Counted from the first letter of the stretch, positions 15,713 to 23,396 are shown. The stretch is 28,585 nucleotides of DNA from CAIJMI01 sp964448085 (GCA_964448085.1 CAYUUX010000010.1:1-28585), one strand, 5' to 3'. Notes: generated by a model not told the origin, from the letters alone. Numbers and translations are program-made.

Positions 15713-17509
15713 ATGAACTGTCAAATCTCTTGTAAGCAGCGTATTTTACGAAGCATTGTTGTTATTCTGCTTTTCCTTTTCCCATCATGGGTCCATGCTG
15801 CTGATTTCGTAAGCGATTACGACACGCAATACGCGGTGTCTCCTTCAGGAACTACGATTGTTACCCAAAACATAACGTTAACCAATAAACAGTCGAATGT
15901 ATATCCGAAGCTATACACCGTAACAATAGACAGTGAAAAAATTCATAACGTTATTGCCTATGATGCCAAGGGAGTGATAACCCCAAAAATTACCAAACAG
16001 GATGGAAAAACAAATATTTCTGTTCCCTTTAACGAGCAAATCGTGGGTATCGATAAAAAATTATCGTTTTCCCTGCGATACGAAAACGGTAATATTGCGC
16101 AGCTTCTTGGTAACGTTTGGGAGATACGGATCCCCGGTGTGGTTAACGATCCGACAATCGGTGAATATACAGTATCGCTACAAGTCCCTTCAACATTTCC
16201 GGCAAATGCCTATATGACGCCGCTTCCGGGATCTGGTCAAAGATGGACAAAACAACAACTTCTCAATGGTGGTATCAACGCGGCATACGGCGAATATCAA
16301 TCCTATGTAGTCGATATACTGTATACAATTGAAAACGATTCGTTGTCTAACGGTATCACAACAGTAACCATCCCGGGTGACACCCAATATCAATCTGTTT
16401 CAATCAATTCAATAACCCCGCAACCAAAAGAAATGAAAAAGGACGAGGATGGAAATTGGTTGGCAACATATGAGCTTGCTCCAAAGGAAAAACATGACGT
16501 TGTTGTACAACAGCTAATCCAAACGTACAACAAACCAAAAATATCTGATGTTCCCGTAGAAATTAATAAAGAGATCTATCTAAAACAAGACCGATATTGG
16601 GAAACGCAGGACGCAAAAATTCAAGCATTGGCAAAACAATATACAACGCCGCGAGCAATATATAATTATGTTGTCAATACACTTTCCTATGACTATGAGG
16701 CAACGAATCAGCAACCAATAAGAAAAGGCGCGCTGAGCGCATTGAATGCTCCAGCATCAAGTGTTTGTACTGAGTTTACAGACTTGTTTATAGCAATAGC
16801 GCGGGCCGCAGGCATACCCTCAAGAGAAATAGTCGGGTATGCATATACTACGGATGCAAAATTACGGCCACTGCTTACAGGAGCGGATATTTTGCACGCA
16901 TGGCCGGAATATTGGGATGCAGACCGAAAAACATGGATAGCAATTGATCCAACATGGGGATTTACTACGGGTGGAGTAAACTATTTTGACGTTTTTGATT
17001 TTAACCATATCGCATTCGTCATTCATGGCACCTCAAGTGAAACACCATATCCTGCAGGTTCGTACAAACAGGGATCAATTCCTCGAAAAAATATCTCCGT
17101 CAAATTTGCCTCGGTAAAGAAGATGATTTCAACGGATAATTTTCGCACCTCCTTTTTGTTTCCAGAGAAAGCAAGCGCGGGAAAGTCATTGCAAGGCACG
17201 ATACAGATAGAAAATACAGGTTCAACACTTGTGCAAAAAGTTGATATACAGGTAACAAGTCTACCGTTTTCTTACTCATACACAAAGACAGAAAATGACG
17301 TACCGCCGTTTGGAATCATATCCATACCGGTTAAAATTCCGATACAGGACTACTTCGCACGAGGAACAGGAAAATTACTGGTCAGCGTTAACGGAAAGCA
17401 AAACGAATATACGTATCGTGTTGAACCGATGTACTGGCTTCTGGCTCCCATCGGAACAATTGCAATCTGCCTTATATCACTTGTATGGATCCTTTTGAAA
17501 AAACGATAA
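15713..17509 (+). CDS. Secreted membrane-anchored transglutaminase-like protein
   Basis: A 598-residue exported protein. Basic residues followed by a hydrophobic run (about 12-28, ending VHAAD) form a signal peptide, and YWLLAPIGTIAICLISLVW near the end is a C-terminal membrane segment capped by KKR. Residues about 315-420 match the transglutaminase/papain-like core: Cys352 in SSVCTEFTDLF, His395 in LHAWPEYWD and Asp412 in WIAIDPTWG give the full catalytic triad. N-terminal beta-rich domains and a C-terminal CARDB-like beta domain (LQGTIQIENTGSTLVQKVDI) flank it. Bacterial relatives act as proteases or cross-linkers on the cell surface; the substrate is unknown. It sits one base after uvrA and overlaps uvrC by 25 bases, so it is co-transcribed with repair genes without obvious functional reason. 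Confidence 0.85.
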   Translation: MNCQISCKQRILRSIVVILLFLFPSWVHAADFVSDYDTQYAVSPSGTTIVTQNITLTNKQSNVYPKLYTVTIDSEKIHNVIAYDAKGVITPKITKQDGKTNISVPFNEQIVGIDKKLSFSLRYENGNIAQLLGNVWEIRIPGVVNDPTIGEYTVSLQVPSTFPANAYMTPLPGSGQRWTKQQLLNGGINAAYGEYQSYVVDILYTIENDSLSNGITTVTIPGDTQYQSVSINSITPQPKEMKKDEDGNWLATYELAPKEKHDVVVQQLIQTYNKPKISDVPVEINKEIYLKQDRYWETQDAKIQALAKQYTTPRAIYNYVVNTLSYDYEATNQQPIRKGALSALNAPASSVCTEFTDLFIAIARAAGIPSREIVGYAYTTDAKLRPLLTGADILHAWPEYWDADRKTWIAIDPTWGFTTGGVNYFDVFDFNHIAFVIHGTSSETPYPAGSYKQGSIPRKNISVKFASVKKMISTDNFRTSFLFPEKASAGKSLQGTIQIENTGSTLVQKVDIQVTSLPFSYSYTKTENDVPPFGIISIPVKIPIQDYFARGTGKLLVSVNGKQNEYTYRVEPMYWLLAPIGTIAICLISLVWILLKKR

Positions 17510-18804
17510 GCCAACTACCGACGACTCCGGGCGTATATATATACAGTGATGTTGACAATACTGTCATATATGTGGGAAAAGCCGTTAATTTGCATAAACG
17601 CGTAAAGCAATATACGGAAGATCCAAAAACGCTCACCCCAAAAACACGCCAGTTGGTCGCTGCGGTTCACGCAATACGATGGATGCAGACAGTCAGTGAA
17701 TTCGACGCGCTGCTTTTGGAAGCGGAACTTATACGCAAACACCAGCCAAAATATAATATTCTTGCAAAAGATGACAAAAGCCCCATCTATATCGCAATTG
17801 ACGAGACGAACGATCTTCCGATTCTACGACTGGTAAGAAAAAGCGACATGCCCAAAAAAGGCACAAACTTTGGTCCGTTTCAATCAACACGTATGGCAAA
17901 GTCCATACTTCGTACCATCAGACATATCATTCCTTATTGTACGCAAAGGCAGGTAACCGGAAAACCGTGCTTTTATACGCATATCGGATTATGTGCTCCA
18001 TGTCCGTCTGAAATTGATGGATGTACCGACTCAAGAAAGAAAGTCCTATTACGTAAGCTCTATAGGCAGAATATCAAACGGATACAATTGATATTGCAAG
18101 GCCATATACCCACGGTCATGAAACAACTGGATAAAACAATGCATAACTATGCCAAAGATGAATTCTTTGAACATGCGGCAGTTTTACGAAATCAAATACA
18201 AAACCTTCAGGCACTTCGGCAATTACACTATGACCCTTCTGTATACATGGCAGACGCCAAAGTTATCGGTGAATTCGTCGAACGGGAATTAAACGATCTT
18301 CGAAAAACTGTACAGGATGTTTATCCCGACATTGGCATGCTGCATCGCATTGAGTGTTATGACATATCCAATACGCAATCGAACGCGCCGGTTGGTTCCA
18401 TGGTAGTGTTAATTGATGGTCAGGTTGATTCTGGAAAATATAGACGGTTTGGGATAAAAACTGTAGCTTCACAAAACGATCCGGCCATGCTTGCAGAAAT
18501 TTTATCAAGGAGAATGAAACACACAGAGTGGCCATCTCCCGATCTTATTGTCGTTGATGGTGGGACGACACAATTTAAATCTGCTAAAAGAGTACTACAC
18601 GAAGTGAATGTCCACATACCGATTATCGGTCTATCAAAAGGGCTTGAGTCAATTGTTGCAGAAAAGGACGGATCAATAAAGATAATACAGCTTGCACAAA
18701 CAAGACCCGCTATCCATATCCTGCAGCGCATTCGTGATGAAGCGCACAGATTTGCCATAACGTACCACAGAAAAAAGCGTGCAGCGCTTTTCCTACAGGC
18801 ATGA
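17485..18804 (+). CDS. uvrC: Excinuclease ABC subunit C, short form without HhH domain
   Basis: Dual-incision nuclease of nucleotide-excision repair. The 439 residues contain, in order, the GIY-YIG domain (TTPGVYIY, VIYVGKAVNLHKRV), the Cys cluster (PYCTQRQ, GKPCFYTHIGLCAPC), a UVR helix pair around 200-240 that binds UvrB, and the RNase H-like 5' nuclease domain (ECYDISNTQSNAPVGSMVV, IVVDGGTTQFKSAK). It ends right after LQRIRDEAHRFAITYHRKKR, where typical ~600-residue UvrC proteins continue into tandem helix-hairpin-helix motifs. Only 41 bases separate its stop from the next gene, so the missing part is not displaced in another frame. The start overlaps the preceding gene by 25 bases. Confidence 0.95.
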   Translation: MDPFEKTISQLPTTPGVYIYSDVDNTVIYVGKAVNLHKRVKQYTEDPKTLTPKTRQLVAAVHAIRWMQTVSEFDALLLEAELIRKHQPKYNILAKDDKSPIYIAIDETNDLPILRLVRKSDMPKKGTNFGPFQSTRMAKSILRTIRHIIPYCTQRQVTGKPCFYTHIGLCAPCPSEIDGCTDSRKKVLLRKLYRQNIKRIQLILQGHIPTVMKQLDKTMHNYAKDEFFEHAAVLRNQIQNLQALRQLHYDPSVYMADAKVIGEFVERELNDLRKTVQDVYPDIGMLHRIECYDISNTQSNAPVGSMVVLIDGQVDSGKYRRFGIKTVASQNDPAMLAEILSRRMKHTEWPSPDLIVVDGGTTQFKSAKRVLHEVNVHIPIIGLSKGLESIVAEKDGSIKIIQLAQTRPAIHILQRIRDEAHRFAITYHRKKRAALFLQA

Positions 18805-18845
18805 AGCGTTGATTCCATCAGGGCAATCTGATAGCATAATTTGGT

Positions 18846-19247
18846 ATGAAGCATTTCATAAAGATATGGATATTTTATGTTGTTGCGTTGTGGTTCGTAC
18901 AACAGATTTTCCCAGCATTTGTCATACAAGGCGGTTGGCAGCCAATATTCCTGGCAGGATTACTGCTCTCACTGTTAATGCTTGTTGTTCGCCCATTGCT
19001 AAAAATTCTCTTTATACCGATTAACATTCTTACATTCGGTCTCCTCTCCTGGTTTGTGAATGTTATCGTTATATACGTATTTACCCTCATCGCTCCAAAT
19101 GTCTCAATTACAGCATGGCAATTCCCAGGTTGGTCCTGGCAAGGATTTTCCATACCGGGAACGTATCTGAGCTATTTCCTCTGTCTCGTTATCACGTCAA
19201 TTTGCATAACCGCTATTACAAATTTTCTTGAAGATATAACGGACTAA
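18846..19247 (+). CDS. Four-segment membrane protein, phage holin superfamily IV type
   Basis: A 133-residue integral membrane protein with four hydrophobic stretches. RPLLKILFIPINILTFGLLS in the middle is characteristic of the widespread DUF/PF04020 family, named mycobacterial four-TMS phage holin family but found on many chromosomes outside prophages. Function is unknown; no phage gene is nearby, and membrane or envelope maintenance is more plausible than lysis. It lies 41 bases after uvrC and three bases before yvcK. CATAAT at 18835-18840 lies five bases before the ATG and could be a -10 of a leaderless transcript, although no good -35 accompanies it. Confidence 0.8.
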   Translation: MKHFIKIWIFYVVALWFVQQIFPAFVIQGGWQPIFLAGLLLSLLMLVVRPLLKILFIPINILTFGLLSWFVNVIVIYVFTLIAPNVSITAWQFPGWSWQGFSIPGTYLSYFLCLVITSICITAITNFLEDITD

Positions 19248-19250
19248 TCT

Positions 19251-20258
19251 ATGAAACACGAAGCGCTCCCCAAAATCGTATGTATCGGCGGCGGAACAGG
19301 AACATTCGTCGTCTTAAAAGGATTAAAGAAATTTCCATGTAAATTATCGGCAATCGTATCAATGAGTGATAGTGGAGGAAGTAATAAACGAATCCGCGAT
19401 GAATTTGGATTGCTCCCAACATCTGATATTCGTCAGTGTTTAGTTGCGCTTTCTGACGAAAGCAATGGGGTCAGCTTGCTTCGACAATTATTTATGTATC
19501 GCTTCGAAAAGGGCGAGGGTATTTCCGGAATGACATTTGGTAATTTGTTTATGGCGGCACTATCCGATATTCTCGGATCCCAACAGGAAGCAATTAAACA
19601 AACGGGGAAAGTGCTTCGTATTCATGGATCAGTGATTCCAGTGTCGTTTACCAAAACAAACCTTGTTGCAACATATGAAGACGGAAGCAAGGTCTCGGAA
19701 GAACATTTTATTGATGAACCCAACCATGATGGTGCGTTAAAGATAACGGATATAGCTTTGAAACCGGAAGCGCAAGCCAATCCTGAAGCTATCCAGGCAA
19801 TCCATAACGCGCAGGTTGTTATTTTAGGACCAGGAGACCTCTATACCAGCGTTATCCCAAATCTGCTCGTGAAAGGCGTTACTGAAGCCTTACAAGAAAC
19901 CAAAGCAACCGTTGTGTATGTCATGAATCTGATGACTAAATACGGACAAACCTATAATTTTACGGCCAAAAATCATGTTGCGGTACTTGAGGGTATATTG
20001 GGGAGATCAATTGACGTTGTCGTTATGAATAATCAACCTATGCCCGATGATGTGTTGGACGTATACAAAAAACACCACGAATTACCTGTTTTTGACGATC
20101 TTAAAGATTCGACGCATTTTGAAATTCTCAGAGAACCGATTATAAGCGACATGCTTGCAACGCAATCAAAATCCGATACACTGATTCGCAGCCTCATACG
20201 GCATGATAGCGACAAGCTCGCGAACGTGATAGTATCAAAGATACTAAAAAACATATGA
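19251..20258 (+). CDS. yvcK: YvcK/CofD-like protein (gluconeogenesis factor family)
   Basis: A 335-residue protein with the CofD/YvcK nucleotide-sugar binding fold. The N-terminal VCIGGGTGTFVVLKGLKKF and IVSMSDSGGSNKRIRDEFG correspond to the canonical GGGTG and DDGGSSGR-type motifs, and LPTSDIRQCLVAL, EGISGMTFGNLFMAAL and ILGPGDLYTSVIPNL follow in order. In Bacillus YvcK is needed for growth on gluconeogenic substrates and influences peptidoglycan synthesis and cell shape, binding UDP-GlcNAc. That link fits a genome whose first operon here is gluconeogenic. It is not the F420 enzyme CofD, since none of the F420 pathway is seen. The stop overlaps secG by four bases. Confidence 0.93.
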   Translation: MKHEALPKIVCIGGGTGTFVVLKGLKKFPCKLSAIVSMSDSGGSNKRIRDEFGLLPTSDIRQCLVALSDESNGVSLLRQLFMYRFEKGEGISGMTFGNLFMAALSDILGSQQEAIKQTGKVLRIHGSVIPVSFTKTNLVATYEDGSKVSEEHFIDEPNHDGALKITDIALKPEAQANPEAIQAIHNAQVVILGPGDLYTSVIPNLLVKGVTEALQETKATVVYVMNLMTKYGQTYNFTAKNHVAVLEGILGRSIDVVVMNNQPMPDDVLDVYKKHHELPVFDDLKDSTHFEILREPIISDMLATQSKSDTLIRSLIRHDSDKLANVIVSKILKNI

Positions 20259-20467
20259 AATCGTTTTTGCTTGTACTCCAGCTCTGCATTGCGCTTCTTC
20301 TCATGGGAGCGATCTTGCTGCAAAGCAGCAAAGGGGGATTGACAGGTGGTATCGGTGGGGAAGCCTACCGGACCAAACGCGGAGCAGAAAAGCTAATTTT
20401 CCGTGGCACAATTGTGCTTGCTGTTGTCTTTTTGGCAATATCTATTGCAAATTTACTCATCTTGTAA
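20255..20467 (+). CDS. secG: Preprotein translocase subunit SecG
   Basis: A 70-residue protein with two membrane segments (about residues 3-22 and 48-69) joined by the conserved cytoplasmic loop ILLQSSKGGLTGGIGGEAYR. This is the SecG pattern (LLQxGKGxGL...GG). SecG assists SecYEG in protein export. The start overlaps the yvcK stop by four bases (ATGA), and the following binding-protein gene begins six bases later. Size, topology and loop motif agree, so the call is firm despite the short length. Confidence 0.92.
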   Translation: MKSFLLVLQLCIALLLMGAILLQSSKGGLTGGIGGEAYRTKRGAEKLIFRGTIVLAVVFLAISIANLLIL

Positions 20468-20473
20468 CCGCTT

Positions 20474-21820
20474 ATGAGAGTTTTTAGACGGGGCCGGTTT
20501 CTTTTTTGGGCAGCCCGAGAACTCAGCAAGAAATATACGAAATCGCTTATCCTTGGGATAATACTTGGCTTTATTCTGATGGTGCTTGGCTGGAAGCTGA
20601 TTCCTCTTATCAGAATACAAAACGTTGCAAAGACAATGCGTATAGGATTGGTAGGTGAATATACACCATCAACCCTCCCCTTGGATATACAAAAAAAGAT
20701 TAGCTTCGGATTAACGACAATTGCGGAAAACGGAACTGCATTGCCGGGGTTAGCTGAGAAGTGGGAGGCAACGGATGAAGGGAAGTTATATACATTTCAT
20801 TTAAAACATGATGTCCATTGGCACGACGGGAAGGAAGTCACAGCAAAGCAAATCAACTACAATATTGCCAACGTCGAGTTTCTGCCGATTGACGAATACA
20901 CCTTACAGATTCGATTACCAAATGCCTTTAGCCCGTTTCCCACGCTCGTTTCAAAACCTTTGTTTGGAAGCAAGCTCTTGGGATTTGGAGAATATAAAGT
21001 GTCATCACTTCGGCTCAAAGGGGATAAGATTACGTTCTTGCGGCTAGTCTCCTCAAATCTGACAGAGCGTCCGATTATTGAATATCGGTTTTATCGGTCT
21101 GAAGCACAAGCAATTATCGCATATGATCTTGGAGAAATCGATATGCTTCCAGATATATCAACCGTTGATGCCTCCATGGAGCAATGGCAGAATACAACGA
21201 TAACAAAAGCACCAAATTATAGCCGTATCATCACACTTTATTTTAATACGAAGGATTCGCTTACCGCGGAAAAATCCGTTCGTCAAATGCTTGCCTATGC
21301 AGTACCGGATTTGGGGCTCACCCGTGCCTTTTCACCTATTCATAAGAAATCATGGGCATATACAGAGGACCTCAAGCATTATGATTACAATCTTGCTCAA
21401 GCAAAAAAATTATTAACCGCAACAGGTGTCGCTTCGACATCCGGCGAAATTATTATCCATACATTCTCCCAATACGTACCCGTCGCACAAACAATTGCTA
21501 AAAGTTGGCAGGAATTAGGATTGTCAGTTGCGATTCGTGTTGAAAATGTTGTTCCTGATACATTCCAAGTGCTATTGTCTGCCATGGATATTCCAACTGA
21601 CCCAGACCAATATTCCTATTGGCATTCAACACAAACAACAACCAATATATCGGGAATTTCCAATGCAAAAATTGATAAGCTCTTAGAGGATGGTCGTATC
21701 GAACTGAATGCGGAAAAAAGGGAAAAGCTCTATATAGATTTCCAAAAAAAACTTATTGATGAGCTTCCCGCACTGTTTCTTTACTATCCAACAAGCTACA
21801 CGGTCACAAGGAATAAATAG
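20474..21820 (+). CDS. Membrane-anchored family 5 extracellular solute-binding protein
   Basis: A 448-residue protein of the peptide/nickel-binding SBP_bac_5 family. A basic N terminus (MRVFRRGRF) precedes one hydrophobic helix (about 23-46), so it is anchored by a membrane segment rather than by a lipobox. The binding-protein core shows GLAEKWEATDEGKLYTFHLK, HDVHWHDGKEVTAKQINYNI and the C-terminal DFQKKLIDELPALFLYYP. Compared with the usual ~500-550 residues, the stretch after INYNI is shortened. No permease or ATPase genes are adjacent, so it may serve transporters encoded elsewhere or act as a sensor or chaperone-like surface protein. It is the last gene of the plus-strand block, convergent with the next gene. 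Confidence 0.88.
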   Translation: MRVFRRGRFLFWAARELSKKYTKSLILGIILGFILMVLGWKLIPLIRIQNVAKTMRIGLVGEYTPSTLPLDIQKKISFGLTTIAENGTALPGLAEKWEATDEGKLYTFHLKHDVHWHDGKEVTAKQINYNIANVEFLPIDEYTLQIRLPNAFSPFPTLVSKPLFGSKLLGFGEYKVSSLRLKGDKITFLRLVSSNLTERPIIEYRFYRSEAQAIIAYDLGEIDMLPDISTVDASMEQWQNTTITKAPNYSRIITLYFNTKDSLTAEKSVRQMLAYAVPDLGLTRAFSPIHKKSWAYTEDLKHYDYNLAQAKKLLTATGVASTSGEIIIHTFSQYVPVAQTIAKSWQELGLSVAIRVENVVPDTFQVLLSAMDIPTDPDQYSYWHSTQTTTNISGISNAKIDKLLEDGRIELNAEKREKLYIDFQKKLIDELPALFLYYPTSYTVTRNK

Positions 21821-21839
21821 AATACAACTTTGCTTAAGG

Positions 21840-22091
21840 CTAATTTGCACAAAACATCATCGTGCATGAAACCTGCCCATCTTCACAGGCACAAGTATTA
21901 CACCCGTCTGCATCCTTAAAACCTTCGCCTGATTGATAAACGTTCCCGTTGTATTCGCAAGTTCTAATTAATGGATTGGTCTTTGGAGATTCAGATCTGT
22001 TCTGTGTGGATTTTCTTCGTAAGCCTAAAGCAAAACCGAAAAGAAAAATGATAAGGAAAAGAAATATAAGTAATACCTTATGTATTTTCAT
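21840..22091 (-). CDS. Small membrane-anchored Cys-rich protein (VWC/pacifastin-like module)
   Basis: An 83-residue protein from the ATG at 22091; the GTG two codons upstream is less likely. Residues 1-25 are a hydrophobic signal anchor after MKIHK. A short polar linker leads to a C-terminal module of about 40 residues with seven cysteines: CEYNGNVYQSGEGF, then DGCNTCACEDGQVSCTMMFC. The pattern C...Y..G..F...DGCNxCxCxxGxxxCTxxxC is that of von Willebrand type C or pacifastin-like protease-inhibitor modules, best known from animals but also seen in bacterial surface proteins. I infer an exported disulfide-bonded domain; inhibitor or adhesive function is unproven. A well-spaced promoter lies eight bases before the ATG. 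Confidence 0.72.
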   Translation of the reverse strand: MKIHKVLLIFLFLIIFLFGFALGLRRKSTQNRSESPKTNPLIRTCEYNGNVYQSGEGFKDADGCNTCACEDGQVSCTMMFCAN

Positions 22092-22099
22092 ATACACAT

Positions 22100-22128
22100 A
22101 GTATAGCTATCAGTATATTAACTGTAAA
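22100..22128 (-). promoter_or_regulatory. Promoter of the Cys-rich membrane protein gene
   Basis: On the minus strand TTTACA (22123-22128) and TATACT (22100-22105) are separated by exactly 17 bases, each 5/6 to consensus. The ATG at 22091 begins eight bases after the -10, so transcription would begin at or next to the start codon. Confidence 0.6.
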
Positions 22129-22203
22129 TCGTAGCATAAGCTCTCATCTGCGTGCCAATCATAGTAATTTATTGGTTCAACAGTGATGTTATTTAAACCG
22201 ATT

Positions 22204-22680
22204 TTATGCAGATTGAATAGCCTGTTTTTCTTCCCATTTCTTTACTAATTCAAGCATTTCTTGCTCATAATCAGGAATGAATACTATTTCAATTTTGTTG
22301 TTATTACTTTCATTTAAAACCTTATTGTCGGTTACGCCTTCATAATAATATTTTCTAACCATCTCAAAAGTTTTTCTGCAACCATAAACAATTCTTTTTA
22401 TCCCTGCCCAATTTGCAACTGAGAAACACATATTACAGCATTCCAATGATCCATACAGCGTTGCTCCATCCAGATTTGATGACTTCAAAGCTTTACATGC
22501 TTTTCTCATCGCTGAAGTTTCAGCATGTTCAGTTGGATCATGAAGTGTATACCCTAAACTAATACCTTCGGCAATTATTTTTCCCTCCTTAACCACTATA
22601 GCTCCTGCCGGAAAACCTCCTTCTCGGATCGATATTTTAGCCTGTTCTACTGCCAGTTTCAGATAATCGTTGTCTTTCAT
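22204..22680 (-). CDS. Zinc-dependent nucleoside/nucleobase deaminase (CMP/dCMP deaminase fold)
   Basis: A 158-residue member of the cytidine deaminase-like superfamily. TEHAE supplies zinc ligand His52 and catalytic Glu54, and ECCNMC supplies Cys82 and Cys85. Flanking elements GGFPAGAIVVKEGKIIAEG and AGIKRIVYGCRK resemble guanine deaminase, cytosine deaminase and TadA relatives. The family normally has Pro before the first zinc Cys (PCxxC); here it is Cys81. The C-terminal part (NKVLNESNNNKIEIVFIPDY) resembles guanine deaminase-like proteins more than TadA. The substrate cannot be fixed from sequence. The gene is markedly A+T-rich compared with the repair and sugar genes, as is its GNAT neighbour, which suggests a later acquisition. 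Confidence 0.85.
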   Translation of the reverse strand: MKDNDYLKLAVEQAKISIREGGFPAGAIVVKEGKIIAEGISLGYTLHDPTEHAETSAMRKACKALKSSNLDGATLYGSLECCNMCFSVANWAGIKRIVYGCRKTFEMVRKYYYEGVTDNKVLNESNNNKIEIVFIPDYEQEMLELVKKWEEKQAIQSA

Positions 22681-22755
22681 ATATTTGTTTATTCGAAAAA
22701 TTTTTGTTTTTTAAAATCTTCAGTATCTCTTTTTATCCCTTGATTTAATTAATAA

Positions 22756-23220
22756 TTAAAGTTTTAGTCGAAAATGAAGTCTTTCCTTATCTTTGCCTTC
22801 TAAAACAAACCCATTTTTCTGATAAAAACGATGAGATCTCGTTAGTAGAGGATGGGAATTTAAAATAATTTCTTTATATTTATTCTTTCGTACAAAACGA
22901 ATCGCTGTATCAAGTAAGCTTTGTCCTACTCCAGCTCCATGAAACTCATCAAGAACAAACATGCGTCTAATTATTGCGGTATCATCTTTAAATTCCCTTA
23001 CTCCAACAGTTCCAATTACTTCTCCATCCTTTAAAGCCACCCAAAATCTATTTCTACCAGCATACAATGTCGGGATATTGTACAAATCTTCATCAGTAAT
23101 GGGGTCATCAGAAGGAGCGAGGACTTTCCAAGATCGAAGTTCTTTCCCAACAAGATTTATCACTGCTTTTTGAAATTCATCATTATATTCAGTAATGTCA
23201 AACGACATTAATTGATTCAT
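22756..23220 (-). CDS. GNAT-family N-acetyltransferase
   Basis: A 154-residue acetyltransferase from the ATG at 23220. Acetyl-CoA-binding motif A is RRMFVLDEFHGAGVGQSLLD, with His at the usual Gln/Arg position of the pyrophosphate loop, preceded by the strand WVALKDGEVIGTVGV and followed by SHRFYQKNGFVLEGKD (motif B). The acceptor substrate is unknown; relatives modify small amines, antibiotics or protein N termini. A TTG at 23241 would add seven residues but would place the start inside a TG-A-TAAAAT promoter element, so ATG 23220 is chosen. It is followed on the same strand by the deaminase after 75 bases. The gene is A+T-rich and lies next to tRNA-Gln. Confidence 0.85.
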   Translation of the reverse strand: MNQLMSFDITEYNDEFQKAVINLVGKELRSWKVLAPSDDPITDEDLYNIPTLYAGRNRFWVALKDGEVIGTVGVREFKDDTAIIRRMFVLDEFHGAGVGQSLLDTAIRFVRKNKYKEIILNSHPLLTRSHRFYQKNGFVLEGKDKERLHFRLKL

Positions 23221-23231
23221 ATATTTTCCAA

Positions 23232-23240
23232 ATTTTATCA
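23232..23240 (-). promoter_or_regulatory. Extended -10 element for the GNAT gene
   Basis: On the minus strand TG-A-TAAAAT ends 11 bases before the ATG at 23220. It leaves a leader of only a few bases and decides against the upstream TTG start. Confidence 0.4.
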
Positions 23241-23268
23241 AATCGGGTTGACAAGTGAGTCTAGCAAG

Positions 23269-23340
23269 CTGCCGGGCTAGGATTCGGACCTAGGAACTTC
23301 TGCTCCAAAGGCAGACGTGTTACCACTACACCACCCGGCA
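23269..23340 (-). tRNA. tRNA-Gln (anticodon TTG)
   Basis: A 72-base cloverleaf: acceptor TGCCGGG with CCCGGCA, D-stem GTGT with ACAC, anticodon stem TCTGC with GCAGA around loop CTTTGGA, and T-stem CTAGG with CCTAG. Anticodon TTG reads CAA. The discriminator is G, usual for Gln. CCA is not encoded. The T-loop is TCCGAAT, with C instead of the near-universal T at position 55. It is divergent from the tRNA-Phe/Gly pair. Confidence 0.95.
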
Positions 23341-23348
23341 ATGCCTAC

Positions 23349-23354
23349 ATTATA
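23349..23354 (-). promoter_or_regulatory. -10 element of tRNA-Gln
   Basis: A perfect TATAAT on the minus strand ends eight bases before the tRNA 5' end. A recognisable -35 is lacking. The placement fits a transcript starting a few bases upstream of the mature tRNA. Confidence 0.5.
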
Positions 23355-23396
23355 TCGTACTTGGAGTATCAGAAAAAGAGATACGCAAACTCAGTA

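Noticed and set aside
18805..18845. Frameshifted continuation of uvrC into an HhH domain
   Set aside because: Only 41 bases are available before the next gene and no frame gives HhH-like residues.
18846..19247. Phage holin-type gene as a sign of a prophage
   Set aside because: No phage structural, lysis or integrase gene is near, and the PF04020 family is common on bacterial chromosomes outside phages.
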